Of a stretch of DNA of 64,000 bases, positions 6,963 to 16,037 are shown piece after piece (the stretch's first letter is position 1; each line of letters opens with the position of its first letter). The notes under the pieces are model-generated. The model saw only the letters and a program-made list of their open reading frames with translations, was not told the DNA's origin and did not search any database. The position numbers were made by a program, and so were the translations under genes. Source of the DNA: JADKAV01 sp963732355 (lineage in GTDB: Bacteria; Actinomycetota; Actinomycetes; S36-B12; UBA10799); contig CAVSZD010000003.1 of assembly GCA_963732355.1 (NCBI GenBank), positions 288,510-352,509 of the forward strand, read 5' to 3'.

Positions 6963-9664
6963 TCGACGACACCGCGCCGCAGCAGGTCAGCTGCGGCCTT
7001 TGCGCGCACGCGGACCGGATCGTCGCTTGCCGCTGCTGCCGACACCTGCCCCAGTGCGTCGATCACCTGCTTGCACCAGCGCACGAAGTCACCCGCCGGC
7101 AGATCCGTGCCGGCCAGCACCGCTGACAATGATTGTCCGTTGGCCCATTGGTAGGCCGCCCAGCAGAAACCGAGGTCGGGTTCAGGTGTGGGCGTGACTT
7201 TGAACTCGGACTCCAGCGCCTCTATTGATGCCCAGATGTGGACCTGTTCGGCAAGCACGTCGCGGACCCGGCCATTGGGCAGGCGCGGGACCTGTTCTTC
7301 ATCGGTGCGCGAGGAGTAGACCAGCGCGCACACCGCAGCTGCCAGTTCCGGCCCGGTGAGTTCGCGCCACAGGCCGGTCCGCAGACATTCGGCGATGACC
7401 AGGGAACGGTCGGTATAGATCCGTCCCAACATCTGGCCGTCCTGGGTGACCTGCAACTCCTCGCCGTCGGGCCGCAGGTACTCCAACTCGACCAGCACCC
7501 CGCAGATGCGGTCGAACTGACGGGCGATTGTGTTGGTCCTTCCCTCCACACGCCGGGACAAGGAGTCGTTCTCACGCTGCAGCTTCGCGGCTCTCTCAGC
7601 CCAGCGGGCGTGCAGCTCGCGCTCGCCGCAACCGTGACAGGGATGCTTGCGCAACCGCGCGCGCAACCGTGCGATCTCCACGTCGTTGCCACTGTCACGC
7701 ACCCTCGCCGGTCGCACGTGGGTGTGCCTGCCGGTGAGTTCGCGCAACGTCGACGAGAGTGCCTTGCGCGCGTTCGCGCTGCGGGCGTGGAAGTCCCGCG
7801 GGATGCGGATCCGGTCCACGACGACCGCTGGCGCCGGGAAGTCAGCCACGCTGAGGCGGCGCACCTGCCGGTCCACCGTGAGCACCTGTGGCCGTGGTTC
7901 CCCCGCCTCGTCCACGCTGGCCTCCAGGACCACGGCGAGTCCGGAACGGCGGCCGGTGGGGATGGCGATCACATCACCGGGTGTCAGTTTCTCCAGGGAC
8001 TGCGCCGCGTGTGCCCGTGTGAGTCTGGCCGACTCCCGTGAGGTGCTCTTCTCGAGGGCCGACAGTTGCGCGCGTATCCCGGCGTACTCGGAGAAGTCCC
8101 CAAGATGGCAGTGCATTGACTCCTCGTAGCCCGCGATCACCTGGTCGTTGCGCTTGATCTGCGATGCCAGGCCGACCACCGACTGATCACTTTGGTATTG
8201 AGCGAAGGACGTCTCGAGGATTTCGCGTGCAATGCGCCGGCCCACCCTGCGAACCAGGTTGACGCCCATGTTGTACGTCGGACGGAAGCTCGAACGAAGT
8301 GGGTAGGTACGGGTGGAGGCCAGGCCTGCCAGATGGTTGGGCTGCACGGACGGTCCGAAGAGGACCACCGCATGACCTTCCACGTCGATGCCTCTGCGGC
8401 CCGCCCTCCCGGTGAGCTGGGTGTACTCGCCGGGTGTGATGTCAGCGTGGGTCTGCCCGTTCCATTTGACCAGCCGTTCCAGGACCACCGTGCGCGCCGG
8501 CATGTTGATCCCCAGCGCCAGCGTCTCGGTGGCGAAAACCACTTTGAGAAGTGCCGCTTGGAACAACTCCTCGACGACCTCCTTGAAGATGGGCAGCATT
8601 CCAGCGTGGTGGGCGGCGATGCCTCGCTGCAATGAGTCGCTGAACTGCCCGAACCCCACGGCCAACAGGTCGGCCTCCGGGATGACTGAGCACCTGGTCT
8701 CCACGACGTGGGCGATTCGGTCGCGCTCGTCGGGGGTGGTCAGTCGCACGCCACTGTCTGCGAGAAGCCGCACGGCGTCCTCGGTGCCTGCCCGCGAGAA
8801 GATGAAGTAGATGGCGGGCAGCAGTTGTGCTGCTTCCAGGCGATCGACCACATCGATGCGTGACGGGGTTCGCACAGGTCGCGGTCGGCGCCCAGCTCGG
8901 CCCGGCCGGTCCCGGGAGTCCCGACGCGAGGGTCGTTGCCCGTCTCGTGACATCCGCTGGAGTTCGGGGTTGACGACCTGCTGATCATCGTCGATGAACA
9001 GGTCGTACAGCCGGTTGTTGGCCATCAGTTGTTGCCATAGCGGAACAGGCCGGTGTTCCTCCAGAACGATTTCGGTGTCGCCGCGAACGGTGGCCATCCA
9101 GGCCCCGAACTCCTCCACGTTGCTCACGGTGGCCGACAGCGCCACGATCGCGACCGACTCCGGCAACTGGATGATCAGTTCTTCCCAGACCGCACCCCGC
9201 TCCCGGTCCGCGAGGTAGTGGACCTCGTCGAGCACGACGTACCCGAGCCCCGTGAGGTCCGACGATCCCTCATACACCATGTTGCGCAGGACCTCGGTGG
9301 TCATCACGACGATGCTGGCGTGGCCGTTGATCGAGACGTCGCCGGTGAGCAGGCCGACGTCACTGTCCCCGTAGAGTTCCACGAGGTCGCGGTATTTCTG
9401 GTTGGACAGGGCCTTGATGGGCGTGGTGTAGAACGCCTTCGTTCCGGTTCTGCGGGCGCGGTGAACGGCGTACTCCCCCACCACCGTCTTGCCGCTGCCG
9501 GTGGGCGCGGCCACCAGAACGTCGCTGCCGGCGTCAAGGGCCTCACACGCCTGCACCTGGAAGTCGTCTAGGGCAAAGTCGTACTGCTCGCGGAAGTCGA
9601 TGAGGTGATCGCTGGTGCGGGCGCGGCGTTTGGCCGCTGCGTAGCGTTGTGCCGGCGTGGCCAT
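6944..9664 (-). CDS. helY: Ski2/Mtr4-type DEAD/DEAH-box RNA helicase HelY
   Basis: This 906-residue superfamily 2 helicase has Walker A APTGSGKT near residue 55, the Walker B box as DEVHYL near residue 145, SAT in VALSATVSN, and motifs ETLALGINMPARTVV and QLTGRAGRRGID. A basic, Arg/Pro-rich insert (about residues 240-270) separates the RecA domains, and a long C-terminal region includes the helicase-associated DSHCT-like domain. It is the actinobacterial homologue of yeast Ski2/Mtr4 and probably remodels structured RNA. It is the last gene of the leftward tatA-tatC-dgk-helY series, an arrangement typical of actinobacteria. Confidence 0.93.
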   Translation of the reverse strand: MATPAQRYAAAKRRARTSDHLIDFREQYDFALDDFQVQACEALDAGSDVLVAAPTGSGKTVVGEYAVHRARRTGTKAFYTTPIKALSNQKYRDLVELYGDSDVGLLTGDVSINGHASIVVMTTEVLRNMVYEGSSDLTGLGYVVLDEVHYLADRERGAVWEELIIQLPESVAIVALSATVSNVEEFGAWMATVRGDTEIVLEEHRPVPLWQQLMANNRLYDLFIDDDQQVVNPELQRMSRDGQRPSRRDSRDRPGRAGRRPRPVRTPSRIDVVDRLEAAQLLPAIYFIFSRAGTEDAVRLLADSGVRLTTPDERDRIAHVVETRCSVIPEADLLAVGFGQFSDSLQRGIAAHHAGMLPIFKEVVEELFQAALLKVVFATETLALGINMPARTVVLERLVKWNGQTHADITPGEYTQLTGRAGRRGIDVEGHAVVLFGPSVQPNHLAGLASTRTYPLRSSFRPTYNMGVNLVRRVGRRIAREILETSFAQYQSDQSVVGLASQIKRNDQVIAGYEESMHCHLGDFSEYAGIRAQLSALEKSTSRESARLTRAHAAQSLEKLTPGDVIAIPTGRRSGLAVVLEASVDEAGEPRPQVLTVDRQVRRLSVADFPAPAVVVDRIRIPRDFHARSANARKALSSTLRELTGRHTHVRPARVRDSGNDVEIARLRARLRKHPCHGCGERELHARWAERAAKLQRENDSLSRRVEGRTNTIARQFDRICGVLVELEYLRPDGEELQVTQDGQMLGRIYTDRSLVIAECLRTGLWRELTGPELAAAVCALVYSSRTDEEQVPRLPNGRVRDVLAEQVHIWASIEALESEFKVTPTPEPDLGFCWAAYQWANGQSLSAVLAGTDLPAGDFVRWCKQVIDALGQVSAAAASDDPVRVRAKAAADLLRRGVVDYSSEV

Positions 9665-9681
9665 AGCGCCCAGACTACGGG

Positions 9682-10575
9682 CTAACCCACTGGCGCGAAG
9701 ACCGTGAGCGCGTGTGGCACGACCCGGACATCCACGGGCAACGGCCCGACCCGCTCGCCATCGGCGTATGCCGTCTGTTCAGGTGCTTCGACCCGGATCG
9801 ACGCGCCGCGAAGGGTACGCACGAACGGTCGGTCGATATGGGTGCCTTTGAACACGCTGGGGAACGTCCGCAGGAACGTCAGTTTGCTCGTCCTGGACAG
9901 GAAGGTCAGGTCGAGTTGGCCGTCGTCCAGATCGGCGCGGGGGCAGACCAACATCCCGCCGCCGTAACTGGGGCCGTTGCCGATGGCCAGCATCATGCCC
10001 TGCTCGCGCGTCGTCACACCGTCGATCGTGATGGTGAACTCGGCAGGTTTGTAGACGCGTAGCTCGGCAACCGTTGCGAGAAGATAGCGCGACTGACCGC
10101 TAGGCCACGTCATGGTGTTGGCCCGCTGCGTGACCTCTGAGTCGAAGCCGGCACTCATCACGGCCAGGAAGGCGCGCTGGACCCCGTCGGCGGCGTCGAT
10201 CAGGCCGTAGTCGACAGTTCGGGTCCGGCCGTCGGCGATCACGTCTGCGGCGGCCACGGCATCATCTCGCGGTAGACCGAGTGCCCGGGCGATGTCATCG
10301 CCAGTCCCGACCGGGATGATTCCCAGAACGGTGTCAGTCCCGTAGACGGCCTGTAAGGCAAGGTGAACCGTCCCGTCACCGCCACATGCGATGAGGGCGT
10401 CAAGTCCGCCAGAGACCGCCTGCCGGGCCAGTTCCAGGCTCTCCTGCGCGCTCCCGCTCTCCAGCGTGGCCACCTCGACACCGCGGTCGCGTAATCGCTG
10501 CACTGCCAACGGCGCGTTCTTGGCGCTACGGCCCTTGCCGGAGGTCGGATTGATCACGATCGCTGCCTTCAGCAC
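9682..10575 (-). CDS. Diacylglycerol kinase-family lipid kinase
   Basis: The 297-residue product belongs to the DagK/YegS/sphingosine kinase fold family. It begins AAIVINPTSGKG and has the nucleotide-binding ACGGDGTVHLALQAV near residues 65-80, followed by LGIIPVGTGDDIARALG. The C-terminal domain has the usual beta-sandwich with NGPSYGGGMLVCP. These enzymes phosphorylate diacylglycerol or related lipids at the membrane. It sits between tatC (9 bases upstream) and helY (17 bases downstream), probably in one transcript. Confidence 0.88.
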   Translation of the reverse strand: MLKAAIVINPTSGKGRSAKNAPLAVQRLRDRGVEVATLESGSAQESLELARQAVSGGLDALIACGGDGTVHLALQAVYGTDTVLGIIPVGTGDDIARALGLPRDDAVAAADVIADGRTRTVDYGLIDAADGVQRAFLAVMSAGFDSEVTQRANTMTWPSGQSRYLLATVAELRVYKPAEFTITIDGVTTREQGMMLAIGNGPSYGGGMLVCPRADLDDGQLDLTFLSRTSKLTFLRTFPSVFKGTHIDRPFVRTLRGASIRVEAPEQTAYADGERVGPLPVDVRVVPHALTVFAPVG

Positions 10576-10584
10576 GTGATCACG

Positions 10585-11436
10585 TTACCCGCGGGGGACG
10601 TCCTCGTTGTCGACCGACTCGGGGATGGGTGAGATCTCATCGTCATCGAAGTCGCCATAGTCAGGCTCAGCACCGTTGCGCCTTCGGCGCCGGTCGTTCA
10701 GCATGCTGAACACGACTGCCGCGGCCACCAGCACAAGGACCGGTGCTGCCAGGACAGCCATGGTGATCGGGTCGCCCGTGGGCGTCGCAACCGCTGCGAA
10801 TACGAAGACACCGAAGATGATGTAGCGCCATGCGCTGGCCAGCCGTTTGCCGCTGAGAATGCCCAGCATGTTCAGCCCGACGATGAATAGTGGGGTCAGG
10901 AAGCCGATCCCGAAGACGATCACCATTCGGATGAAGAACGACAGGTAGCGGTCCACCGGCAGGAAGTTGCCGACGTTCTGAGGTGTGAATCCCAGCAGGA
11001 CCTCGAGCCCCTTGGGCATCAATACGAATGCCAGAACGACCCCAGCCAGGAAGAGGGGCACGGAGATGGCGACCAACACGTAGACCCATTTGCGTTCCCG
11101 TGAATGCAGGCCAGGGGTCACGAAAGCCCACAACTGGAACAGCCACACAGGCGAGGCGAGAACAAGACCGCTGATGACGGCGACTTTCACCTGCAGCATG
11201 AAGGCGTCCGTGACGCCTGTGACCACCAGGCGGACATCGCGACCGGATGCTGCGGCCTCGGCCACGACCTGGTTGATCGGCTCGGAGATGACGTCGAAGA
11301 TCTGCGTGTAGTAGATCCAGCCGACAACCGTGCCGGCTGCGATGGCGATGAGGCTGACGACCAGGCGCCGGCGCAACTCCCGCAGGTGCTCGGCCAAGGG
11401 CATTTGCGCGCGCCGGTGCGCAACGGGCGCTGACAT
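10585..11436 (-). CDS. tatC: Sec-independent protein translocase TatC
   Basis: This 283-residue protein has six predicted membrane helices. The start MPLAEHLRELRRRLVVSL matches the conserved cytoplasmic N terminus of TatC that binds twin-arginine signals, and the first periplasmic loop and the FGIGFLTPLFI helix are typical. The C-terminal tail is acidic (YGDFDDDEIS). It forms the receptor with TatA for exporting folded proteins. tatA ends three bases upstream. Confidence 0.95.
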   Translation of the reverse strand: MSAPVAHRRAQMPLAEHLRELRRRLVVSLIAIAAGTVVGWIYYTQIFDVISEPINQVVAEAAASGRDVRLVVTGVTDAFMLQVKVAVISGLVLASPVWLFQLWAFVTPGLHSRERKWVYVLVAISVPLFLAGVVLAFVLMPKGLEVLLGFTPQNVGNFLPVDRYLSFFIRMVIVFGIGFLTPLFIVGLNMLGILSGKRLASAWRYIIFGVFVFAAVATPTGDPITMAVLAAPVLVLVAAAVVFSMLNDRRRRRNGAEPDYGDFDDDEISPIPESVDNEDVPRG

Positions 11437-11439
11437 CGG

Positions 11440-11733
11440 TCAGGTCTGGGTGGGGGTTTGCTTGCCCTGCTCGGCGACCGGTTGCTCGACTGCCGGCGCC
11501 GGGGTTGCCTGCGGGTCAACGGCGTCGGCGGGCTTGGCCTCAACAGCGGCTTCGGGTTCGGACTCGGTGAGCCCCTTGGTCTCAGCTTTGAAGATGCGCA
11601 ACGACCGGCCGATGCCACGAGCGGCGTCGGGAAGGCGCCGGGCGCCGAAGAGCAGTACCACGATGAGGATCAGGATCAACCATTCGGACCCTCGCAAATT
11701 CGAGAACATGAGAACCAGAGTACGACGTATCAC
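11440..11733 (-). CDS. tatA: Twin-arginine translocase subunit TatA
   Basis: This 97-residue protein begins with a short segment, then one membrane helix (EWLILILIVVLLFGARRLPD) with the hallmark FGxxxLP hinge and an amphipathic helix DAARGIGRSLRIFKAE. The remaining tail is Pro/Ala/Glu-rich. TatA oligomers form the translocation path with TatC. The start position is somewhat uncertain because of the leading MIRRTLVLMFSNLRGS; a start at the inner ATG (MFSNLRG) would fit TatA lengths better. Confidence 0.92.
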   Translation of the reverse strand: MIRRTLVLMFSNLRGSEWLILILIVVLLFGARRLPDAARGIGRSLRIFKAETKGLTESEPEAAVEAKPADAVDPQATPAPAVEQPVAEQGKQTPTQT

Positions 11734-11769
11734 AGTTCGGCGGGCAAGCCCTGTTCCACGCGTTGAGGA

Positions 11770-12087
11770 TCAGTGTGCGACCAGGTGGGGCACGATCACG
11801 TCGTGGGTCTCCAGCCAAAGCGCCAAGTCGAGGATGTCGTCGTAGCAGATCGGTGATCCAGGATGGGCCTCAAGGACCTCACCCGGCACCCGGTCGATCA
11901 TCACTCCCGCCGAGGACAGCAGCGCGACAACCTCGTCGTCGGCGGCCTTCTCGATCAAGTCCTGACAGGTCCCGCACTTGAACGTGTACGTCGCCCAACC
12001 GGCAGCCTCTGCCACGGTCAGACGCACATCAGACGGGGTCAGGTCGACGTCCCCGCATATCGGGCAGGTTGCCTTTATCGTGGTCAT
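11770..12087 (-). CDS. Conserved zinc-ribbon protein
   Basis: This 105-residue protein has two Cys pairs, CPICGD at residues 8-11 and CGTCQD near residue 39, separated as in a zinc ribbon. A helical C-terminal half ends in DDILDLALWLETHDVIVPHLVAH. I do not know a function. It sits between the FKBP genes and tatA, where many actinobacteria carry pafB and pafC; it is not similar to these WYL-domain regulators. The start has an SD-like GGGAGGCGAGGA just upstream (complement of 12088-12103). Confidence 0.75.
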   Translation of the reverse strand: MTTIKATCPICGDVDLTPSDVRLTVAEAAGWATYTFKCGTCQDLIEKAADDEVVALLSSAGVMIDRVPGEVLEAHPGSPICYDDILDLALWLETHDVIVPHLVAH

Positions 12088-12200
12088 CTTCCTCGCCTCC
12101 CTCTGGCCCTTGTGCTAGTGCCTTCGGCAGGAGACTGCTGAAAGTTGAGCGGCGTGTCCTGTTGTGGAGCCCCCGACTACTGAGAGTAATGTTGGAAGGT
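12088..12200. other. Intergenic region, no gene seen
   Basis: This 113-base gap is the largest break in the leftward pup-to-helY run, so a second promoter for the zinc-ribbon/tat/helY genes could lie here. I see no clear hairpin terminator or strong promoter consensus. Confidence 0.4.
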
Positions 12201-12557
12201 CTACGCCGCGAGGAGATCGATCACGAAGATCAGAGTCTTGCCTGACAGACGGTGACCACCACTCTCGCCGTAAGCCAGCGCTGGCGGGATGATCAATTGG
12301 CGTCGACCGCCGACCCGCATTCCGGGGATCCCTTCCTGCCAACCGGCGATCAGACCCCGCAAGGGAAACTCGATCGGCTCGCCGCGATCCCAGGAAGCAT
12401 CGAACTGCTCACCGGTCTCGTATTCGACGCCGACATAGTGAACGGTCACCGTTGCCCCGGGCTGGGCCACGGGCCCGTCACCCTCGACGAGGTCGATGAT
12501 GACCAATTCGGTGGGTGCAGGACCCTCCTGGAAATCGATCTCGGGCTTCTCGGTCAT
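12201..12557 (-). CDS. FKBP-type peptidyl-prolyl isomerase (cytoplasmic)
   Basis: This 118-residue single-domain FKBP has the features VTVHYVGVEYETGEQFDASWDRGEP, FPLRGLIAGWQEGIPGM and RRQLIIPPALAYG, and ends TLIFVIDLLA. The Asp and aromatic residues of the active-site pocket are present. It catalyses cis-trans isomerisation of prolyl bonds. There is no signal peptide. Its ATG overlaps the stop codon of the upstream lipoprotein FKBP (TCAT on the plus strand), so the pair is translationally coupled. Such FKBP pairs next to pafA occur in Streptomyces. Confidence 0.92.
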   Translation of the reverse strand: MTEKPEIDFQEGPAPTELVIIDLVEGDGPVAQPGATVTVHYVGVEYETGEQFDASWDRGEPIEFPLRGLIAGWQEGIPGMRVGGRRQLIIPPALAYGESGGHRLSGKTLIFVIDLLAA

Positions 12558-13090
12558 GACGACACCTCTTCCACATCGACGACGAATACAAGGGTTTCAT
12601 CCGGGGCGATCCCGGATCCGGGCGGTGGGTTCGACCCATAGGCCATCTCAGGCGGAATGATCAGTAGTACCCGGCTGCCCGCCTTGACGCCTTGCAGGCC
12701 CTCCTGCCACCCGGGGATCACACCGTTGATCGGGAATTGCGCAGCGCCTCGACCCCAGGAGGTGTCGAACGTCTGCCCGGTCGACCACGAAACGCCGGTG
12801 TACTGCACCGTCACCTGCGAGTTCGGCCCCACGGCCTTGCCGTCGCCGGGTGTGATCTCCTTGACAACCAGTTCCGTTGGCGGCTGCGCGGATGTGTCGA
12901 CCGTGATCGTTGGTTCAGCGCCAGGCTCGCCGGTGACGGTGACGCCGTCGGTGGTCGATGCGTCGCCGGTGGGGGCCGCGCTGGTGGCCGCAGGGCTCGG
13001 ACTGGTGGTGGTGTCCGACGATCCGGAACTGCAGCCGGTCAGGGTCAGGGCCGGTACCAGCAGAACCGTCGCCCACAGTGTTCGATGCAT
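12554..13090 (-). CDS. FKBP-type peptidyl-prolyl isomerase lipoprotein
   Basis: From the ATG at 13090 the product has 178 residues: a signal peptide with lipobox LTLTGC (Cys about residue 18), a Ser/Thr/Pro-rich linker of about 55 residues, then one FKBP domain (VTVQYTGVSWSTGQTFDTSWG, INGVIPGWQEGLQGVKAG, LLIIPPEMAYG). It should be anchored outside the membrane by Lnt-processed lipid and assist folding of exported proteins. The reading frame is open further upstream to 13579, but this runs opposite conserved pafA sequence and lacks a signal, so the inner start is preferred. It overlaps the next FKBP gene by four bases. Confidence 0.9.
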   Translation of the reverse strand: MHRTLWATVLLVPALTLTGCSSGSSDTTTSPSPAATSAAPTGDASTTDGVTVTGEPGAEPTITVDTSAQPPTELVVKEITPGDGKAVGPNSQVTVQYTGVSWSTGQTFDTSWGRGAAQFPINGVIPGWQEGLQGVKAGSRVLLIIPPEMAYGSNPPPGSGIAPDETLVFVVDVEEVSS

Positions 13091-13134
13091 GCCAGAAACC
13101 CTATTGGTCGCTTCAGCCACGCCGAGCAGACGGG

Positions 13135-14511
13135 TCACATGGATGCGATGAGCCGTTCCACCCGCTCGTCCACGTTCTTGAAGGGGTCCTTGCAGAGCAC
13201 CGTGCGCTGGGCTTGGTCGTTGAGTTTGAGATGCACCCAGTCGACGGTGAAGTCGCGCCGCTTTTCCTGTGCCTTCTTGATGAAGTCGCCTCGCAACTTC
13301 GCCCGGGTGGTCTGTGGTGGCACGGACTTGGCCTCGAACACCTCGACATCGGTGCTGACCCGGTCGACCAGACCCTTGGCCGACATCAGGTAGAACAGCC
13401 CGCGTTTGCGACTGATGTCGTGGTAGGCGAGGTCGAGTTGGGAGATGCGGGCGTCGGTCAGCGACAACCCGTGCTTGGTCATGTAGCGATCGATCAGAGT
13501 GCGCTTGATCACCCAGTCGATCTCGCGAGCGACGTCGGACAAGCGGTCGAACTCGATGGCGTCCAACGTGCGCGACCAAAGGTCCACGACCCGGGAGGGC
13601 ACACTGTGCGGGTCGATCAGCATCCCGTTCGCCCGGGCGAACCCTTCCACCTTCGACAGGTACTCACGCTGCATGTCCAGTCCGCTGATCGACTTCCCGT
13701 TGGCCAGCCGCACGAGCTTGCGACCCGTGGGGTCCTGGCTGATGTCGCGGATGCTGCGGATCGGATTCTCCAGGGTGAGATCGCGCAGGGGAACACCGGC
13801 TTCCAGCATTCGAAGGACCAGGTCCGCGCTGCCCACCTTGAGCAACGTCGTGGTCTCACTCATGTTGCTGTCGCCCACGATCACGTGCAGCCGGCGGAAC
13901 CGTTCGGCGTCGGCGTGCGGTTCGTCGCGGGTGTTGATGATTGGCCTGCTGCGGGTCGTGGCGCTACTCACGGACTCCCACACATGCTCGGCGCGCTGAC
14001 TCACGGTGAAGGTGGCCCCACGCGGGGTCTGCAGCACCTTGCCCGCCCCGCAGATCAATTGCCGGGACACCAGGAACGGAATGAGTACCTCGGCCAGCCG
14101 GAAGAACTCCCCCTGCCGGGCGACCAGGTAGTTCTCGTGGCATCCGTAGGAGTTTCCGGCCGAGTCGGTGTTGTTCTTGAACAGGTAGATGTCGCCCATG
14201 ATCCCTTCGCCGGCGAGGCGCTGCTCGGCGTCCACCTGCAGACCCTCGAGGATGCGCTCGCCAGCCTTGTCATGGGTGACCAGCTGGATCAGGTCGTCGC
14301 ACTCGGCGGTTGCGTACTCCGGGTGAGAGCCTACGTCCAGGTACAGCCGGGAGCCGTTGCGCAGGAAGACATTAGAACTTCTGCCCCAACTGACGACGCG
14401 TCGAAAGAGGTAGCGGGCCACCTCGTCCGGGGACAGCCGGCGCTGGCCCTGGAACGTGCACGTCACGCCGTACTCGGTCTCGATTCCGAAGATCCTGCGT
14501 GACAGAGTCAT
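13135..14511 (-). CDS. pafA: Pup-protein ligase PafA
   Basis: This 458-residue member of the carboxylate-amine ligase family begins RRIFGIETEYGVT, where the Glu binds Mg-ATP. It contains YLDVGSHPEYAT, YLFKNNTDSAGNSYGCHENYL and KRPIINTRDEPH-like ATP/Pup-binding segments (here RSRPIINTRDEPHADAE). It joins the C-terminal Glu of Pup to lysines of target proteins, marking them for the proteasome. Ligase and not deamidase is inferred from position next to prcA and from the shorter length and lack of the Dop-loop compared with the 508-residue Dop at 16326. prcA ends three bases upstream. Confidence 0.95.
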   Translation of the reverse strand: MTLSRRIFGIETEYGVTCTFQGQRRLSPDEVARYLFRRVVSWGRSSNVFLRNGSRLYLDVGSHPEYATAECDDLIQLVTHDKAGERILEGLQVDAEQRLAGEGIMGDIYLFKNNTDSAGNSYGCHENYLVARQGEFFRLAEVLIPFLVSRQLICGAGKVLQTPRGATFTVSQRAEHVWESVSSATTRSRPIINTRDEPHADAERFRRLHVIVGDSNMSETTTLLKVGSADLVLRMLEAGVPLRDLTLENPIRSIRDISQDPTGRKLVRLANGKSISGLDMQREYLSKVEGFARANGMLIDPHSVPSRVVDLWSRTLDAIEFDRLSDVAREIDWVIKRTLIDRYMTKHGLSLTDARISQLDLAYHDISRKRGLFYLMSAKGLVDRVSTDVEVFEAKSVPPQTTRAKLRGDFIKKAQEKRRDFTVDWVHLKLNDQAQRTVLCKDPFKNVDERVERLIASM

Positions 14512-14514
14512 CGC

Positions 14515-15210
14515 CTACTCGTCTCGCAGCAGGGAGACCAACTGCTCGCCGACGACACGCTTGAATGCCCGGCGTGGTCGCGTCCGCTCCAGAACGGCGA
14601 CTTCGAGTTGCTTGTCGTCCAGTGTTCGGGGGCCCTGCCCGCCGTGTTCGGAGAGCGCATCCACCGCCATTTTCAGAGCAGCGGCGAGCCCGAGGTCGGA
14701 CTGCCACAGGGCCTGCAACTGCCCGGTGATTGCCTCTGAGGCACCACCCATGGCCACGAAGCCGTGTTCATCGCCAACCGAACCATCGAAGGTGAGCCGG
14801 TAGAGCTGATCGCTGTGCTGATCAAGCCCCACTTCGGCCACGATGATCTCCACCTCGTAGGGCTTCTGGGCTTCGGTGAACACGGTTCCGAGGGTCTGGG
14901 CGTAGGCATTGGCCAGACCCCGACTTGTCACGTCCGCACGGTCGTAGCTGAAGCCGCGCAGATCCGCGTACCGGACTCCAGCCACGCGCAGGTTCTCGAA
15001 CTCGTTGTACTTGCCGACCGCGGCAAAGGCGATCTTGTCGTAGATCTCGCTGATCTTGTGAAGCGCCCGCGACGGGTTCTCCGCGACAAAGAGGATCCCG
15101 CCGTCGTATTGCATCACGACCACGGAACGGCCCCGGGCGATGCCCTTTCGGGCGTAGTCGGCCTTGTCCTTGATGATCTGCTCGGGCGAGACGTAGAAGG
15201 GCATGGTCAT
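14515..15210 (-). CDS. prcA: 20S proteasome alpha subunit
   Basis: This 231-residue alpha-type subunit begins MTMPFYVSPEQIIKDKADYARKG, the gate-forming N terminus of actinobacterial PrcA, followed by IARGRSVVVMQYDGGILFVAEN. It has no catalytic Thr. Seven copies form each outer ring and receive unfolded protein from the ARC/Mpa ATPase. Its start lies two bases after the prcB stop, which indicates tight coupling. Confidence 0.95.
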   Translation of the reverse strand: MTMPFYVSPEQIIKDKADYARKGIARGRSVVVMQYDGGILFVAENPSRALHKISEIYDKIAFAAVGKYNEFENLRVAGVRYADLRGFSYDRADVTSRGLANAYAQTLGTVFTEAQKPYEVEIIVAEVGLDQHSDQLYRLTFDGSVGDEHGFVAMGGASEAITGQLQALWQSDLGLAAALKMAVDALSEHGGQGPRTLDDKQLEVAVLERTRPRRAFKRVVGEQLVSLLRDE

Positions 15211-15212
15211 GG

Positions 15213-16037
15213 TCAGGCCCGCCCCTGCTCGTCGGCCGCCGGGCCGTCCGGACGCTGGAACCTCTGCTGGACAACCTCGTCGACCAGTGCGGCCAATTCG
15301 CTCTCCTCGAGTCTGCGAACACCGGCCGCGTCCACGGTGTAGACCACCGGGAAGATGCCGCGGGTCAGGTCCGGTCCGCCTGTGGCCGAGTCATCGTCGG
15401 CTGCGTCGTACAGCGCCTGTAGACACACCCTGACGGCTTCTCGGTCATGGAGATTCTGCCGGTACAGCTTCTTCAGCGATCCCCGGGCGAAGGGGCTGCC
15501 CGAGCCTACGGCGTGGTAGTCGTGTTCCTCGTACCGTCCCCCGGTGACGTCATAGGAGAAGATCCGTCCGCGCGACTGTGCCTGGTCGTATCCGGCGAAC
15601 AGGGGCACGACCGCCAGACCCTGGAAAGCCATACCCAGGTTGCCGCGGATGAACGATGCCAGGCGATTGGCTTTGCCCTCCAGGGACAGGCTCATCCCTT
15701 CGATCTTCTCGAAGTGCTCGACCTCGGTCTGGAACAGCCGGACCATCTCCACGGCAAGCCCTGCGGTCCCCGCGATCCCAACGACCGAATACTCGTCGGC
15801 GGGGTAGACCTTCTCGATGTCCCTCTGCGCGATGACATTGCCCATGGTGGCGCGTCTGTCCCCAGCCATGATCACCCCGCCGGGGTACTGGCAGGCCACG
15901 ATGGTGGTGCCGTGTGGCGCTTCTACGCCGCGCACGTCCCGGGGTTGCCCCCACGAGGGGTCATGTTCGGTCAGGAAGTCCACGAACGAGGAGCCCGGGC
16001 GCAAGAAGTGGCCGGGCAGACCGGACGACTGTGTCAC
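15213..16037 (-). CDS. prcB: 20S proteasome beta subunit
   Basis: The 274-residue precursor has a propeptide of about 43 residues, then mature enzyme starting at Thr44 in HGTTIVACQYPGG. Lys and Asp of the active site are in the following GDRRATMG region. Self-processing exposes Thr44 as the nucleophile. Seven copies form each inner ring. The GTG start overlaps the pup stop codon (GTGA on the coding strand). Confidence 0.96.
   Translation of the reverse strand: MTQSSGLPGHFLRPGSSFVDFLTEHDPSWGQPRDVRGVEAPHGTTIVACQYPGGVIMAGDRRATMGNVIAQRDIEKVYPADEYSVVGIAGTAGLAVEMVRLFQTEVEHFEKIEGMSLSLEGKANRLASFIRGNLGMAFQGLAVVPLFAGYDQAQSRGRIFSYDVTGGRYEEHDYHAVGSGSPFARGSLKKLYRQNLHDREAVRVCLQALYDAADDDSATGGPDLTRGIFPVVYTVDAAGVRRLEESELAALVDEVVQQRFQRPDGPAADEQGRA

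Noticed and set aside
8870..8960. Possible frameshift in helY at an Arg/Pro-rich stretch
   Set aside because: The flanking helicase motifs are in the same frame, and basic low-complexity inserts at this place are usual in actinobacterial HelY.
13091..13579. Upstream extension of the FKBP lipoprotein gene
   Set aside because: The frame is open but runs within conserved pafA sequence in another frame and would bury the lipoprotein signal peptide. The ATG at 13090 gives a proper lipobox.
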